Assembly (NCBI GenBank): GCA_001915025.1
Contig: MNDR01000095.1
Location: 31,312-78,845, forward strand
Source: Gemmatimonadetes bacterium 13_2_20CM_2_65_7
Lineage (GTDB): Bacteria; Gemmatimonadota; Gemmatimonadetes; Gemmatimonadales; GWC2-71-9
Length of the DNA: 47,534 bases
Direction: 5' to 3'
Shown here: in pieces, positions 15,841 to 24,901 of the stretch
Layout: every line of letters begins with the position of its first letter
Position numbering within the stretch: the stretch's first letter is position 1
The notes under the pieces: model-generated
Seen by the model: the letters and a program-made list of their open reading frames with translations, nothing else
Database searches by the model: none
What the model was told of the DNA's origin: nothing
Translations under genes and position numbers: made by a program

Positions 15841-17526
15841 TTAGAGGTTGTTGCGCTTGAGCTCGCTCACGGCGAAGTCGGCCGCGCGCGCGGTGAGCGC
15901 CATATAGGTGAGTGAAGGGTTCGGACACGCCGTCGATGCCATGCACGAGCCGTCGGTCACGAAGACGTTCGGCGCATCCCACACCTGATTGTGCGCGTTG
16001 AGCACCGACGTCTTCGGATCCCGGCCCATCCGCGCCGTTCCCATTTCGTGGATCCCCATTCCGGGGAAGTAGCCGTTGTCATACGTCCTCACATGTTTCA
16101 CACCCGCCGCCTCGAGCGTCTCCGCCATGTCGTTCATCATATCCTTGCGCATCAGGTGCTCGTTCTCACCGGTCGCGCAATCGATCGCGAGGACAGGCAG
16201 GCCCCATTTGTCCTTCTTGGATGAGTCGATCGTCACCCGATTCGCATGGTCGGGGAGCATTTCTCCGAACGCGGTGGCCCCGATCGTCCACGGTCCGGGC
16301 TGGGCCATCTCATCCTTGAACGCCGCGCCCACCCCCAACTCGGCGACCGCGCGCGACCAGCCCTGACGACTGGCGCCGCCCTGATAGCCGAAGCCACGGA
16401 GGTATACGCGCTTGTCGCCGAACAGATTGCGGTAACGCGGGATGTAAAATCCCGTCGGCCGCCGGCCGTAGTAGTACTTGCGATCGAGACGTGGCTCCTC
16501 TAGCGTGCCCGACGCGCCGGCGCGGAAGTGGTGATCCATGAGATTGTGTCCCAGCTCTCCAGAGCTGCTCCCCAGGCCGCCGGGCCACACATCAGTCGCG
16601 GATCGCAACAGCAGCCACGTTGAATTCAAGGTCGACGCGCAGAGGAAGATGATGCGCGCCGTGTAGTCGGTGGTCTGCATGCTGACCGCGTCGAGCACGC
16701 GCACACCCTTCGCTCGGCTTTTGTCGCGGTCGTACAAGACCTCCGTGACGATCGCGAACGGCTTGAGCGTCAAGCGGCCCGTGGCCACCGCCGCAGGCAA
16801 CGTGGAGGACTGGGTGCTGAAGTACCCGCCGAAGGGACAGCCCAGCCAGCAGGCGTTGCGATACTGGCACTTCGTGCGTCCTGGCAGTGGTTGCGTGAGG
16901 TTCGCGGTGCGGCCCGGGATGATCCGGCGCCGGCCGCCAAACTTTTGCCGGAGCCGTCCGGCGATCAGGTCCTCGCCGCAGTTGAGCGGCATCGCCGGCT
17001 GGAACTGGCCGTCCGGGAGCTGCGCCATCTGTTCACGCGATCCGGAGATGCCGGCGTGCCGTTCGACATGATCGTACCACGGCGCAATGTCGGCGTATCG
17101 AATCGGCCAATCGATCGCGATTCCGTCTTTGGCGTTCGCCTCGAAGTCGAAGTCGCTCCAGCGATAGCTCTGGCGACCCCACATCAGCGAGCGGCCGCCG
17201 ACGTGGTAACCGCGGTACCAGTCGAACCGCTTCACCTCGGTGTAGGGCGACTCCTGGTCGGAGGCCCACCAATCGAGGTTCGTTTCGTTCAGCGGATAGT
17301 CGCGTTTCAACACTGGGTAGGCCAGCTCCATCGCCTTCGTGCGTCTGCCGCGATGGGGATAGTCCCACGGCGCCTTGGTCGCATTCACATAATCCTTGAT
17401 GTGCTCGATGTTCTTGCCACGCTCGAGCAGCAAGACTCGGAGTCCTTTCTCCGTGAGCTCCTTCGCGGCCCAGCCGCCGGAAATTCCCGAGCCAACCACG
17501 ATCGCATCATAGTTTTGAGCCTGCAC
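15841..17526 (-). CDS. GMC-family FAD oxidoreductase
   Basis: A 561-residue flavoprotein with GTG start at 17526 behind AAGGGGG. Residues about 5-40 form the FAD dinucleotide fold (YDAIVVGSGISGGWAAKELT, then LLLERGK). A VGGRSLMWGRQSYRW segment and a Cys-containing RTKCQYRNACWLGCPFGGY segment are typical of the gluconate-dehydrogenase-large-subunit branch. The C-terminus has HEMGTARMGRDP and TACPNPSLTYMALTARAA, with the active-site His/Asn region. It oxidises a sugar or alcohol and passes electrons on, probably in the periplasm. It lacks its own signal peptide, so export would rely on the Tat signal of subunit 3 encoded downstream. The substrate is not readable from sequence. Confidence 0.88.
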   Translation of the reverse strand: MQAQNYDAIVVGSGISGGWAAKELTEKGLRVLLLERGKNIEHIKDYVNATKAPWDYPHRGRRTKAMELAYPVLKRDYPLNETNLDWWASDQESPYTEVKRFDWYRGYHVGGRSLMWGRQSYRWSDFDFEANAKDGIAIDWPIRYADIAPWYDHVERHAGISGSREQMAQLPDGQFQPAMPLNCGEDLIAGRLRQKFGGRRRIIPGRTANLTQPLPGRTKCQYRNACWLGCPFGGYFSTQSSTLPAAVATGRLTLKPFAIVTEVLYDRDKSRAKGVRVLDAVSMQTTDYTARIIFLCASTLNSTWLLLRSATDVWPGGLGSSSGELGHNLMDHHFRAGASGTLEEPRLDRKYYYGRRPTGFYIPRYRNLFGDKRVYLRGFGYQGGASRQGWSRAVAELGVGAAFKDEMAQPGPWTIGATAFGEMLPDHANRVTIDSSKKDKWGLPVLAIDCATGENEHLMRKDMMNDMAETLEAAGVKHVRTYDNGYFPGMGIHEMGTARMGRDPKTSVLNAHNQVWDAPNVFVTDGSCMASTACPNPSLTYMALTARAADFAVSELKRNNL

Positions 17527-17639
17527 AATTCCCCCTTATGATGAATCTCCCCGAGCCTCTAAGATGCTCCGCCGCAGCAGCATTGCCAACGCAGGTATTC
17601 GCGCGCATGCTTGCCTGCTGTCCTTCCAGGGAGCTGCAA

Positions 17640-19568
17640 ATGCGGACGCGTCCGTTGATTCTTGCCGTTGTCTCGTTGGGCTTGTTCGGCGGCATCGTCG
17701 TCGCCCAGGATCCCCCGGTTATTCCCCGGCGCGTGCTGTTCGACAATCCCGAGCGCACCGCGCCGCAGATCTCTCCGGACGGTCAACTGCTCGCCTACCT
17801 CGCCCCCGACAGCGGCGTCCTGAACGTCTGGGTCCGCACGGTCGGCAAGACCGACGATCGGCCGATCACGCGCGACCGCACGCGCCCCATCCGCTTTTAC
17901 TTCTGGCAGGGCGATTCCAAACATCTGCTCTATCTGCAAGACAAAGCCGGCGACGAGAATTGGCGCGTTTACCAGACGGACGTGACGACGCGGTCGACAC
18001 GGGATCTGACGCCATTCGACAGCGTCGCGGCGCAGATCCTGGCCGTGGATCCTTCCCGCCCGAACGAAATGGTGATCGCGCTGAATCGGCGCGATCGCCG
18101 GTTCCACGATGCCTTTAAGCTCGATCTCACGACGGGGCAGCTCACGCTGCTCGCCGAGAACCCGGGCGACGTCTCGGGATACTCCGCCGACAACGCCTTC
18201 CGGGTCCGCGTGGCGCAGGCCTCGCTGCCGGATGGCGGCAACGAGATTCGCGTCCGCGACGATTCCGGGCATTGGAAGACGATCCGGCACGAAGGCCCTG
18301 ATGAGACATTCGGCGGGGTGGCGGCGTTCACCCCGGACGATCAGGCCGTCTGGCTCATCTCGAGCGTCGATGCCAACGCGGCTCGGCTCGTCCAGCTCGA
18401 CCTCAAAGGCGGCCCCGCGAAGGTCATCGCCGCCGATTCGCAGTTCGACGTAAGCGGCATCCTGACCCATCCGCGCACGCACGCGCTGCAGGCGGTCTCA
18501 TTCGATCGCCTGCGCACTGAATGGCAGGTGATCGACCCGGCCATTCGCGCGGATTTCCAGGCGCTCGCGAAGGTGCGCGACGGCGATTTCAGCGTGGAGA
18601 GCCGCACCACGGATGATCAGCGCTGGATCGTGCGCTATGTGGTCTCGGATGGCCCAATCTATTTCTATCTCTACAACCGCGGCACCAAGGGCGCGACGTT
18701 CCTCTTCAGTAATCGCCCCAAGATGGAGCAGTACACGCTCGCGAAGATGCAGCCGATCACATTCACAGCCCGCGATGGCTTGACGCTCTACGGGTACCTC
18801 ACGCTACCACCTGGCCGGCCGGCGAAGAATCTTCCGCTGATTCTGTTCCCGCACGGCGGTCCGTGGGGTCGAGATGACTGGGGGTACAATCCCTTCGTCC
18901 AGTGGCTTGCGAACCGCGGCTACGGCGTGCTGCAGGTCAACTTCCGCGGCTCGACCGGTTACGGAAAGAAGTATTTGAACGCGGGCGATCGCGAGTGGGC
19001 CGGGAAGATGCATACTGATCTGCTCGACGGGCTGGACTGGACGATTCATCAGGGATACGCCGATCCGAAACGCGTCTGCATTTTCGGTGGCAGTTACGGC
19101 GGCTATGCCACGCTCGTCGGCGTGGCGTTCACGCCGGACGTCTTCACTTGCGGCGTGGATCTCTTCGGTCCGTCGAACCTCGTCACGTTGATGGAGAGCA
19201 TCCCGCCATACTGGGCCACATTCCGCGCCATGTTCGCCAAACGCCTCGGCCGGCTCGATGAGCCGGAGTTCCTGCGCTCGCGCTCACCGCTCTTCCAGGC
19301 AGACCAAATCCGCGCGCCGCTGATGATCATCCAGGGCGCGAACGATGTGCGCGTGAAGCAGGCCGAGAGCGATCAGATCGTCACGGCCATGCGGCACAAC
19401 GGACGCGACGTCGTCTACATCGTGTTTCCGGACGAGGGACACGGCTTTGCGCGGCCTGAGAACAACCTCGTCTTCACTGCCGCCGCTGAGGCATTCTTTG
19501 CCAGGTACCTGGGCGGCCGCGTCGAGCCGCAGGGAAGTGGAGAAAGCGCGACGAGTTTTCTTAAGTAG
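17640..19568 (+). CDS. secreted S9-family prolyl oligopeptidase-like peptidase
   Basis: A 642-residue serine peptidase. ATG 17640 is preferred to earlier in-frame starts because a signal peptide (RPLILAVVSLGLFGGIVVAQ) begins there. Residues about 30-380 are a beta-propeller with repeated blades (TAPQISPDGQLLAYLAPDSG and others). The catalytic alpha/beta-hydrolase domain follows, with nucleophile Ser485 in GGSYGGYAT, Asp569 in GANDVRV and His601 in DEGHGF, in the right order and spacing. It cleaves short peptides in the periplasm or outside the cell. Its start is divergent from the GMC gene (113 bp shared region), and the exonuclease-like gene follows 5 bp after its stop. Confidence 0.92.
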   Translation: MRTRPLILAVVSLGLFGGIVVAQDPPVIPRRVLFDNPERTAPQISPDGQLLAYLAPDSGVLNVWVRTVGKTDDRPITRDRTRPIRFYFWQGDSKHLLYLQDKAGDENWRVYQTDVTTRSTRDLTPFDSVAAQILAVDPSRPNEMVIALNRRDRRFHDAFKLDLTTGQLTLLAENPGDVSGYSADNAFRVRVAQASLPDGGNEIRVRDDSGHWKTIRHEGPDETFGGVAAFTPDDQAVWLISSVDANAARLVQLDLKGGPAKVIAADSQFDVSGILTHPRTHALQAVSFDRLRTEWQVIDPAIRADFQALAKVRDGDFSVESRTTDDQRWIVRYVVSDGPIYFYLYNRGTKGATFLFSNRPKMEQYTLAKMQPITFTARDGLTLYGYLTLPPGRPAKNLPLILFPHGGPWGRDDWGYNPFVQWLANRGYGVLQVNFRGSTGYGKKYLNAGDREWAGKMHTDLLDGLDWTIHQGYADPKRVCIFGGSYGGYATLVGVAFTPDVFTCGVDLFGPSNLVTLMESIPPYWATFRAMFAKRLGRLDEPEFLRSRSPLFQADQIRAPLMIIQGANDVRVKQAESDQIVTAMRHNGRDVVYIVFPDEGHGFARPENNLVFTAAAEAFFARYLGGRVEPQGSGESATSFLK

Positions 19569-19573
19569 CGGTC

Positions 19574-20473
19574 GTGAAAGTCCACCTCCTGGACGGCACC
19601 TACGAGCTGTTCCGGCATTTCTACGCGATGCCGAAACAGCTCGACGCTAATGGCCACGAAGTCGCCGCGATCGTCGGCGTGCTCAGCTCGGTGCTCGGGA
19701 TGCTCGAGGGAGGCGCGACGCACATCGGTGTGGCCACCGACCACGTCATTGAATCGTTTCGCAATGATCTCTGGCCGGGCTATAAAACCAGCGAAGGCGT
19801 CGAGCCGGACCTGCTCGCGCAATTCCATCCGCTCGAGGACGCGCTGCGCGACATGGGCGTGATGGTCTGGGCGATGGAGGAGTTCGAGGCCGACGACGCG
19901 CTCGCGTCGGCCGCCGTTCGGGCCGCACAATCGACTGAGGTCGAGCAAGTCATCATCTGCACGCCCGACAAGGATCTGAGCCAGTGCGTGATCGGGGACC
20001 GCATCGTCCAGTTCGACCGCCGCAAGCGCGAGCTGCGCGACGAGCGCGGTGTCGTGGCGCGCTTCGGCGTCGGTCCGGCCTCGATCCCCGACTACCTCGC
20101 GTTGGTGGGCGATACCGCGGACGGATTTCCCGGAGTGCCGGGCTGGGGCGAAAAAGCATCGTCGGTCGTGCTGGGCAAGTACGCGCATCTGGAATCGATT
20201 CCGAAGATTGCAACCGAATGGGGAGTGGCGGTGCGCGGCGCCGCCCGACTTGCGGCGGCGCTCGAGGAGAATCGCGAGCGGGCGCTGCTCTTCCGCAGGC
20301 TCGCTACGCTGCGGACCGACGCCCCTGTATTCGACGACCTAGAAGAGTTGCGCTGGCGCGGGCCCACCGCGGCGTTCGAACAGACAGCTCAGCGCCTCGG
20401 CGTTCCCGGCCTGTGGGAACGGGCCCGCCGTTCCGCAGCTGCGAACAGCGAAATTCCGCCCCGTACATTCTGA
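19574..20473 (+). CDS. FEN/PIN-type 5'-3' exonuclease
   Basis: A 299-residue protein with GTG start at 19574. It has the PIN/FEN nuclease domain of DNA polymerase I-type 5'-3' exonucleases without a polymerase part. LLDGTYELFRHFYAMP holds the first acidic residue, WPGYKTSEGVEPD the arch region, and EFEADDALASAA with CTPDKDLSQCV the metal-binding Asp/Glu cluster. A helix-hairpin region follows (YLALVGDTADGFPGVPGWGE), with GDTADGFPG as the conserved turn. It probably acts on flap or gapped DNA, or RNA primers, with Mg2+. It lies 5 bp after the S9 peptidase stop. Its last 85 bases overlap the 3' end of queF on the other strand. Confidence 0.88.
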   Translation: MKVHLLDGTYELFRHFYAMPKQLDANGHEVAAIVGVLSSVLGMLEGGATHIGVATDHVIESFRNDLWPGYKTSEGVEPDLLAQFHPLEDALRDMGVMVWAMEEFEADDALASAAVRAAQSTEVEQVIICTPDKDLSQCVIGDRIVQFDRRKRELRDERGVVARFGVGPASIPDYLALVGDTADGFPGVPGWGEKASSVVLGKYAHLESIPKIATEWGVAVRGAARLAAALEENRERALLFRRLATLRTDAPVFDDLEELRWRGPTAAFEQTAQRLGVPGLWERARRSAAANSEIPPRTF

Positions 20474-20835
20474 TTGACTTGCACGCGGAGAGCCTTGGGT
20501 GCGATCGCGTAGACGATGTCGTCGGCGATCCGCGCGGCCAGGCTCTCGCAGAAGGCACCTTCATCGCGATACGACCAGAGATAGAACTTGAGCGCCTTCG
20601 ATTCGATGCAACGCTCCGCGGGCGTGTACTCGATGACCACGCTGCCGAAGTCCGGCTGGCCGGTCTTGGGACAGATCGCGGTGAACTCCGTCGCCGTCAG
20701 AGTCACCGCCTGCACGTCGGGGGCTGGGAAGGCTTCTGCCTTGAGGTACTCGCGCGCCTCGGCGGGATTCGTGGGCCTGGGCAGCGGACCGGTCCGCGGC
20801 AGCCGCAGTTCCCTCTGATGATAGCTTTCGGTCAT
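20389..20835 (-). CDS. queF: NADPH-dependent preQ0 reductase QueF
   Basis: A 148-residue QueF of the short (YkvM-like) type. It reduces 7-cyano-7-deazaguanine (preQ0) to 7-aminomethyl-7-deazaguanine (preQ1) in queuosine synthesis. [14 protein letters not shown] places the catalytic Cys at 55 and Asp at 62, the same numbers as in the Bacillus enzyme. [20 protein letters not shown] is the QueF substrate-binding motif. The C-terminus extends past NVRGGI into an Arg-rich tail that overlaps, antisense, the end of the exonuclease gene. Its ATG overlaps the queC ATG head to head (CATG at 20833-20836), so there is no intergenic promoter space between them. All catalytic residues are present. Confidence 0.93.
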   Translation of the reverse strand: MTESYHQRELRLPRTGPLPRPTNPAEAREYLKAEAFPAPDVQAVTLTATEFTAICPKTGQPDFGSVVIEYTPAERCIESKALKFYLWSYRDEGAFCESLAARIADDIVYAIAPKALRVQVNQNVRGGISLFAAAERRARSHRPGTPRR

Positions 20836-21416
20836 GCATAACAGTAAACGGAAAGCCGTCGTGCTGCTCAGCGGCGGAATCGATTCGACGACGACGCTGG
20901 CGCTTGCACAGCGCGAAGGGTTCGAAGCGTACGCGCGCCGCTATCGACGTGCCGAAGGATCGCACGCCGAGTGAGATGGGTCAGGACATTCCGGCCACGT
21001 ATGTACCGGCGCGGAACACCATTTTTCTTGCGTTCGCGCTCGCCTGGTCTGAGACCCTCGCCGCGCACGACATCTTCATCGGCGTCAATGCGCTCGACTA
21101 CAGCGGCTATCCCGATTGCCGGCCCGAATACGTCTCGGCCTTCCAGCATCTGGCCGATCTTGCCACGAAGGCAGGCGTCGAGGGTCGCCAGCAGCTGCGC
21201 ATTCACACACCGCTCATCGCGCTCTCCAAGAAGGAGATCGTGGCGCTTGGCACCTCGCTCGGCGTCGACTACGGACTTACGACGAGTTGCTACGATCCTT
21301 CTCCCAGCGGAGAAGCGTGTGGGCGCTGCGACGCGTGTCTGCTGCGCCTGAAGGGGTTCGCGGAAGCACGTTTCGTCGACCCGATCCGGTATCGGACCGA
21401 GGCGGCCACGCGGTGA
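20834..21416 (+). pseudogene. queC: queC, internal deletion with frameshift
   Basis: QueC makes preQ0 from 7-carboxy-7-deazaguanine, using ATP and ammonia. The start is normal: [18 protein letters not shown] contains the ATP-pyrophosphatase P-loop, followed by EGFEAYA. At about 20933-20940 the frame then breaks, and the short frame stops at 20972-20974. Another frame resumes at once with [20 protein letters not shown], the conserved middle of QueC, and runs to the zinc-binding end ([20 protein letters not shown]) with stop at 21414-21416. Intact QueC has about 40 more residues here, including the YGQRH motif. Loss of that segment plus the frame change should abolish activity. A true deletion or an assembly error would look the same. 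Confidence 0.85.
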
Positions 21417-22054
21417 GCTACGCGGTCAAGGAGCTGTACTACACACTCCAGGGTGAAGGCGCGCAGGCAGGACGTCCGGCCGTATTCCTGCGGTTTGCGG
21501 GCTGCAACCTCTGGTCGGGACGCGAAGCGGACCGCGCCACCGCGACCTGTGGGTTCTGTGATACCGATTTCGTCGGCACCGACGGACCGGGCGGCGGGCG
21601 ATTCGCCTCAGCGCGCGAGCTTGCGGATGCCGTCTCGGCGGCGTGGCCGAAGACAGCAAACGGCTGGTCTCGCCCGTTTGTCGTATGTACCGGGGGAGAA
21701 CCGCTGCTGCAGCTCGATGCGGCGCTGGTTGCAGCACTGCATGATGCGGGATTCGAGGTAGCGATCGAAACGAACGGCACGCTACTCCCCCCGCCGGACA
21801 TCGATTGGATCTGCGTGAGCCCCAAGGCAGGCGCCGAGCTCGCACTGCGGTCCGGCGATGAGCTTAAGCTCGTCTTTCCCCAGGAAGGTGCCCGTCCGGA
21901 AGCGTTTGCCAGTCTCGACTTCCGGCACTTCTCGCTACAGCCGATGGATGGACCAGACCGACTGCGCAACACGGAGCTCGCGCTGCGCTATTGCCTGGCA
22001 CATCCCCAGTGGCGGCTCAGTCTTCAGACGCACAAGCTGCTCGGCATTCCGTGA
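21413..22054 (+). CDS. queE: 7-carboxy-7-deazaguanine synthase QueE
   Basis: A 213-residue radical-SAM enzyme that contracts 6-carboxytetrahydropterin to 7-carboxy-7-deazaguanine, the step before QueC. GTG start at 21413 overlaps the queC stop (GTGA). [20 protein letters not shown] is the QueE opening. The iron-sulfur cluster motif is CX14CX2C (Cys in AGCNLW, then CGFC), the QueE variant of the radical-SAM CX3CX2[13 protein letters not shown] is the SAM-binding GGEP motif, and [11 protein letters not shown] and ICVSPKAG follow as in the family. The protein is complete, so queuosine synthesis fails here only at queC if the deletion is real. No queD is in the window. Confidence 0.93.
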   Translation: MSYAVKELYYTLQGEGAQAGRPAVFLRFAGCNLWSGREADRATATCGFCDTDFVGTDGPGGGRFASARELADAVSAAWPKTANGWSRPFVVCTGGEPLLQLDAALVAALHDAGFEVAIETNGTLLPPPDIDWICVSPKAGAELALRSGDELKLVFPQEGARPEAFASLDFRHFSLQPMDGPDRLRNTELALRYCLAHPQWRLSLQTHKLLGIP

Positions 22055-23248
22055 CTACGCTGGGGCGGCCGCGGGTAGACGTCCCTTGAGCTGCTGCGCG
22101 CGAACCGTGCCCTGCTCCGCGATCAACGCGCGGGCGGCGTCGACTTGGCCCCACGTATTCCAGAGCAACACTCCGCGGACGCGACCGGCCTTGAGATAGT
22201 AGATCACGCCCTCGCGGAACGGCTCTTTCCAATCGCTCATTGTTTCGAGCCGCGGGTCGAGCTCTCCGACTGCCTCGTACCCCAGTGCAAACAGATCGGA
22301 ATAAAAGAATGGCAGATGTGTGTAAGGCGTTTTGTCTCCGGCCATCGCGCGTCCCGCCGCCGCACCCATCGTATTGGCGTTGTCCTCATGCTCCACGCGC
22401 AGCCGCGCGCCGAGCGCGGAGTTGAAGAAGTTGGCGACGTCGCCGGCTGCGAAGACGTCGGATGCACTGGTCTGCAGGTGCTCATCCACGACGATCCCGT
22501 TGTCCACGCGCAGGCCCGCCTGAACGGCAAGCTCGACGTTGGGCTGGATGCCAATGCCGGCGACGACAGCATCCACGCGAACGTCGTCGCCGCGCGTCGT
22601 TTTCAAGACCAGCTCTTTGCCCGCGCGCGAGAGACTCGCCAAGGCCTGACCTGTCCGCACGTCCACGCCCTGTTCGCGGTAATAGCTCACGAGAAACTGC
22701 GATAGCTCGGTTGGAAAGACGCGCGCGCCGATGCCGTCCTCGGGGACCAGCATCACCACCTCACAACCCACGAGCCGCAGCGCCGCCGCGACTTCGGAGC
22801 CGATGAACCCCCCACCGAGCACGGCGAATCGCTTCTTGTCGTTCGCGAGCGCGCGCAGCTCCCGATAGTCGTCGAACGTCCGGTAGTAGATGATCTTGTC
22901 GGTGTCGATCGGAAGGCGTCGCGGCGTGCCTCCAGTAGCGAGCAACACCTTGCGGTAGGAAATCCCCTCGCCCTTGTCGTCGGTCACGGTCTTGGCACGT
23001 GGATCGAGCGCGGTCGCGCGCCGCCCGAGACGAAGATCGATGCCGAGTTTGTCCGTTCCCTTCCAGATGCTGGACTCCGGCTCACCCTTCCAGAGAGCCT
23101 TGGACAGTGGGGGACGCGCGTAGGGTGGATGCCGTTCGGCGGAGATGAGGCCGATCGTGCCGCTTGGATCGGACTTACGAATCGCGTCGGCGGCGGCAGC
23201 GGCGGTCATGCCGCCGCCGACAATCAGATAGTCAAACGCTCGCGGCAA
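22055..23248 (-). CDS. AIF/rubredoxin-reductase-like FAD/NAD oxidoreductase
   Basis: A 397-residue pyridine-nucleotide-disulfide-type flavoprotein with TTG start at 23248 behind AAGGGAC. The FAD fold is at the N-terminus (FDYLIVGGGMTAAAAADAIR), the NAD fold near residue 145 (FAVLGGGFIGSEVAAALRL), and the second FAD motif is TSASDVFAAGDVANFF. YARPPLSKALWKG is characteristic of the apoptosis-inducing-factor and ferredoxin-reductase branch. No disulfide active-site CxxxxC is present, so it passes electrons to a partner protein. It is the last gene of a four-gene unit with a diheme cytochrome 2 bp upstream, which suggests electron transfer to or from these exported proteins. It has no signal peptide and should be cytoplasmic. 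Confidence 0.85.
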   Translation of the reverse strand: MPRAFDYLIVGGGMTAAAAADAIRKSDPSGTIGLISAERHPPYARPPLSKALWKGEPESSIWKGTDKLGIDLRLGRRATALDPRAKTVTDDKGEGISYRKVLLATGGTPRRLPIDTDKIIYYRTFDDYRELRALANDKKRFAVLGGGFIGSEVAAALRLVGCEVVMLVPEDGIGARVFPTELSQFLVSYYREQGVDVRTGQALASLSRAGKELVLKTTRGDDVRVDAVVAGIGIQPNVELAVQAGLRVDNGIVVDEHLQTSASDVFAAGDVANFFNSALGARLRVEHEDNANTMGAAAGRAMAGDKTPYTHLPFFYSDLFALGYEAVGELDPRLETMSDWKEPFREGVIYYLKAGRVRGVLLWNTWGQVDAARALIAEQGTVRAQQLKGRLPAAAPA

Positions 23249-23250
23249 CG

Positions 23251-24567
23251 TTACAGTCCCTTCAAGTACTCGACGAGGTCCAGTTTCTCTCGCTCGGTCA
23301 GTCCCAACCTTCGCAACGTGTTGTAGTGGTTGACCACGTCGATCAGTGTAGCGAATCGGCCGTCATGATAGAAGCCGCCCGTTTGGTGAGACCAGAGGCC
23401 CGCGAGCGGCGCGGTCCGGTACATCCCGGTGGGTGAACGACTGGCCTGGAACGCGTCGACACCGACTTCCGCCGGCGCATGCAGGTTGTTGCCCGGCTCC
23501 GTGAACAGCGGCGGCACATGACAGGTGGCGCAGCGCGCCTTGCCATCGAACAGCATCTTTCCCCGCTCGAACGCGGCCCGGTCGAACGACCCTTCCGGAG
23601 GCGTCGGCGCGGGGATCGAGAGCTGGTAGAAGTGCAGCGCGGCAAGCGTTGGCGACAGCCGGTCCGGGGTGCCGCGTGTGTTATGAGAGCCGCTCTTCGC
23701 GGCGACCGGGTATTGAGCGCGCCGGCTGAGCCGCGCATCGAAAAACGTGCCCGAGCCATGCATCTCCGTCGCGCCGACGTACGCGTTCCAATACGTCACC
23801 GAGCCGAATCCCGTCCACGTGTGAAGGTTCACACCCGCGAGGCCAAAGGCGGGCGGAATCAACGTGCCCGCCTGTTTGCCGTCAGGCCGGAATGCCCTGC
23901 CGTCCTTGTCCAGCTCGGCGTCGAAGCGACCCGGACCCCAGCTCGCGAACACTTTCTTGACCGTCGCGACGTCGACGCCGAGCAGGTCCGTAAACGGTCT
24001 AAGGTTCGGCGACAGCGACACGATCGCGCCAACGTTCAAGTCGCGATTGGCCCAGCCGTCCCGTCGGTGTCCGATCCCGGGCGCAAAGACATCGTCCACG
24101 TTCGAGTGGCAGAATGCGCACTGAATGCCGATCGACTTGATGGTGCCATCAGCGTTAAAGAAGCCCGTGACGCCGACGACTGCATTGAGCTTGAGCAGCG
24201 CGAGCGTCGTCGCCGGGTCGTCCAGATTCACCTGTCCAGCTTTGAGCTGCTCCTGGAGCGCAGCAGGAATCGCATCGAGATCGACTTTGAGGCCGACGCT
24301 CAATGCGGTCTTGGGGCTCACACCGGGCCCGATGCCGCCATTGCGTTCGCCGGCAATCGCCTTGTGGAGCTGCAGTGCATCGCCCCAGAACGCCTCGTCG
24401 CCGAACGTGTCGAAGCGGAAAGTCTGTCGCCCGTCGACGATCATGCGATCGGCATTCGCTTCGATGACGCGGTCGAATGCGGTCGCGGGGCGTACGACGG
24501 TATGCCAGGCAGCCACTGTGAGAACACCGAGTCCGAGGCAGGCGACAACTGCGAAAGAGAACCGCAT
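23251..24567 (-). CDS. exported diheme cytochrome c (peroxidase-like)
   Basis: A 438-residue protein with an N-terminal signal anchor (FSFAVVACLGLGVLTVAAW). Two CXXCH heme sites are visible: CAFCH near residue 150 and CATCH near residue 344. The C-terminal part (LFDGKARCATCHVPPLFTE, then RTAPLAGLWSHQTGGFYHDG and TLIDVVNHYN) resembles the second heme domain of diheme cytochrome c peroxidases and MauG-like proteins. The central region (LIPPAFGLAGVNLHTWTGFG) is less familiar. It works in the periplasm; peroxidase, thiol oxidase and electron-transfer roles all remain possible. It follows the cupredoxin gene by 4 bp and precedes the flavoprotein by 2 bp. Confidence 0.85.
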   Translation of the reverse strand: MRFSFAVVACLGLGVLTVAAWHTVVRPATAFDRVIEANADRMIVDGRQTFRFDTFGDEAFWGDALQLHKAIAGERNGGIGPGVSPKTALSVGLKVDLDAIPAALQEQLKAGQVNLDDPATTLALLKLNAVVGVTGFFNADGTIKSIGIQCAFCHSNVDDVFAPGIGHRRDGWANRDLNVGAIVSLSPNLRPFTDLLGVDVATVKKVFASWGPGRFDAELDKDGRAFRPDGKQAGTLIPPAFGLAGVNLHTWTGFGSVTYWNAYVGATEMHGSGTFFDARLSRRAQYPVAAKSGSHNTRGTPDRLSPTLAALHFYQLSIPAPTPPEGSFDRAAFERGKMLFDGKARCATCHVPPLFTEPGNNLHAPAEVGVDAFQASRSPTGMYRTAPLAGLWSHQTGGFYHDGRFATLIDVVNHYNTLRRLGLTEREKLDLVEYLKGL

Positions 24568-24571
24568 ACGG

Positions 24572-24901
24572 TCACTCCCTTCCGATAATCAGCAGGCCCT
24601 TCATGGTGGGGTGCAGCGAGCAGGTGTACGGCGCTCGACCGGCGCGGCGCGGGACGTAACGGCCGGAATCGCCCTGTTGCAGCTGACCGCTGTCCCACTT
24701 GCGACGGCCGCTCCCCGTGGCCGTGTGCGGCACGATGTCGTGGTTGATCCAGACGACCGTGTCCCCCACGCTCACGTTCAGCGACGCCGGATGAAATGCC
24801 ATTCCATGGATTTCGATGATGTGTGTGCGCGATGGCCCGTACCTTCCACCCCCCGCAGCGAACACTGCGAGGGGCAGAACGATGGCGAAACGGCCGATCA
24901 C
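24572..24901 (-). CDS. small cupredoxin-like copper protein
   Basis: A 109-residue exported protein with a short N-terminal hydrophobic signal. It has the plastocyanin-like fold: HGMAFHPASLNVSVGDTVVW, then HDIVPHTAT with the first His ligand, and YTCSLHPTMKGLLII with Cys, His and Met ligands. These are the four type-1 copper ligands in the usual order. It should be a soluble or loosely anchored periplasmic electron carrier. Its ATG overlaps the DUF4142 stop (ATGA at 24898-24901), and the diheme cytochrome follows. Copper carrier beside cytochrome suggests a small electron-transfer chain. Family call is firm. Confidence 0.88.
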   Translation of the reverse strand: MIGRFAIVLPLAVFAAGGGRYGPSRTHIIEIHGMAFHPASLNVSVGDTVVWINHDIVPHTATGSGRRKWDSGQLQQGDSGRYVPRRAGRAPYTCSLHPTMKGLLIIGRE

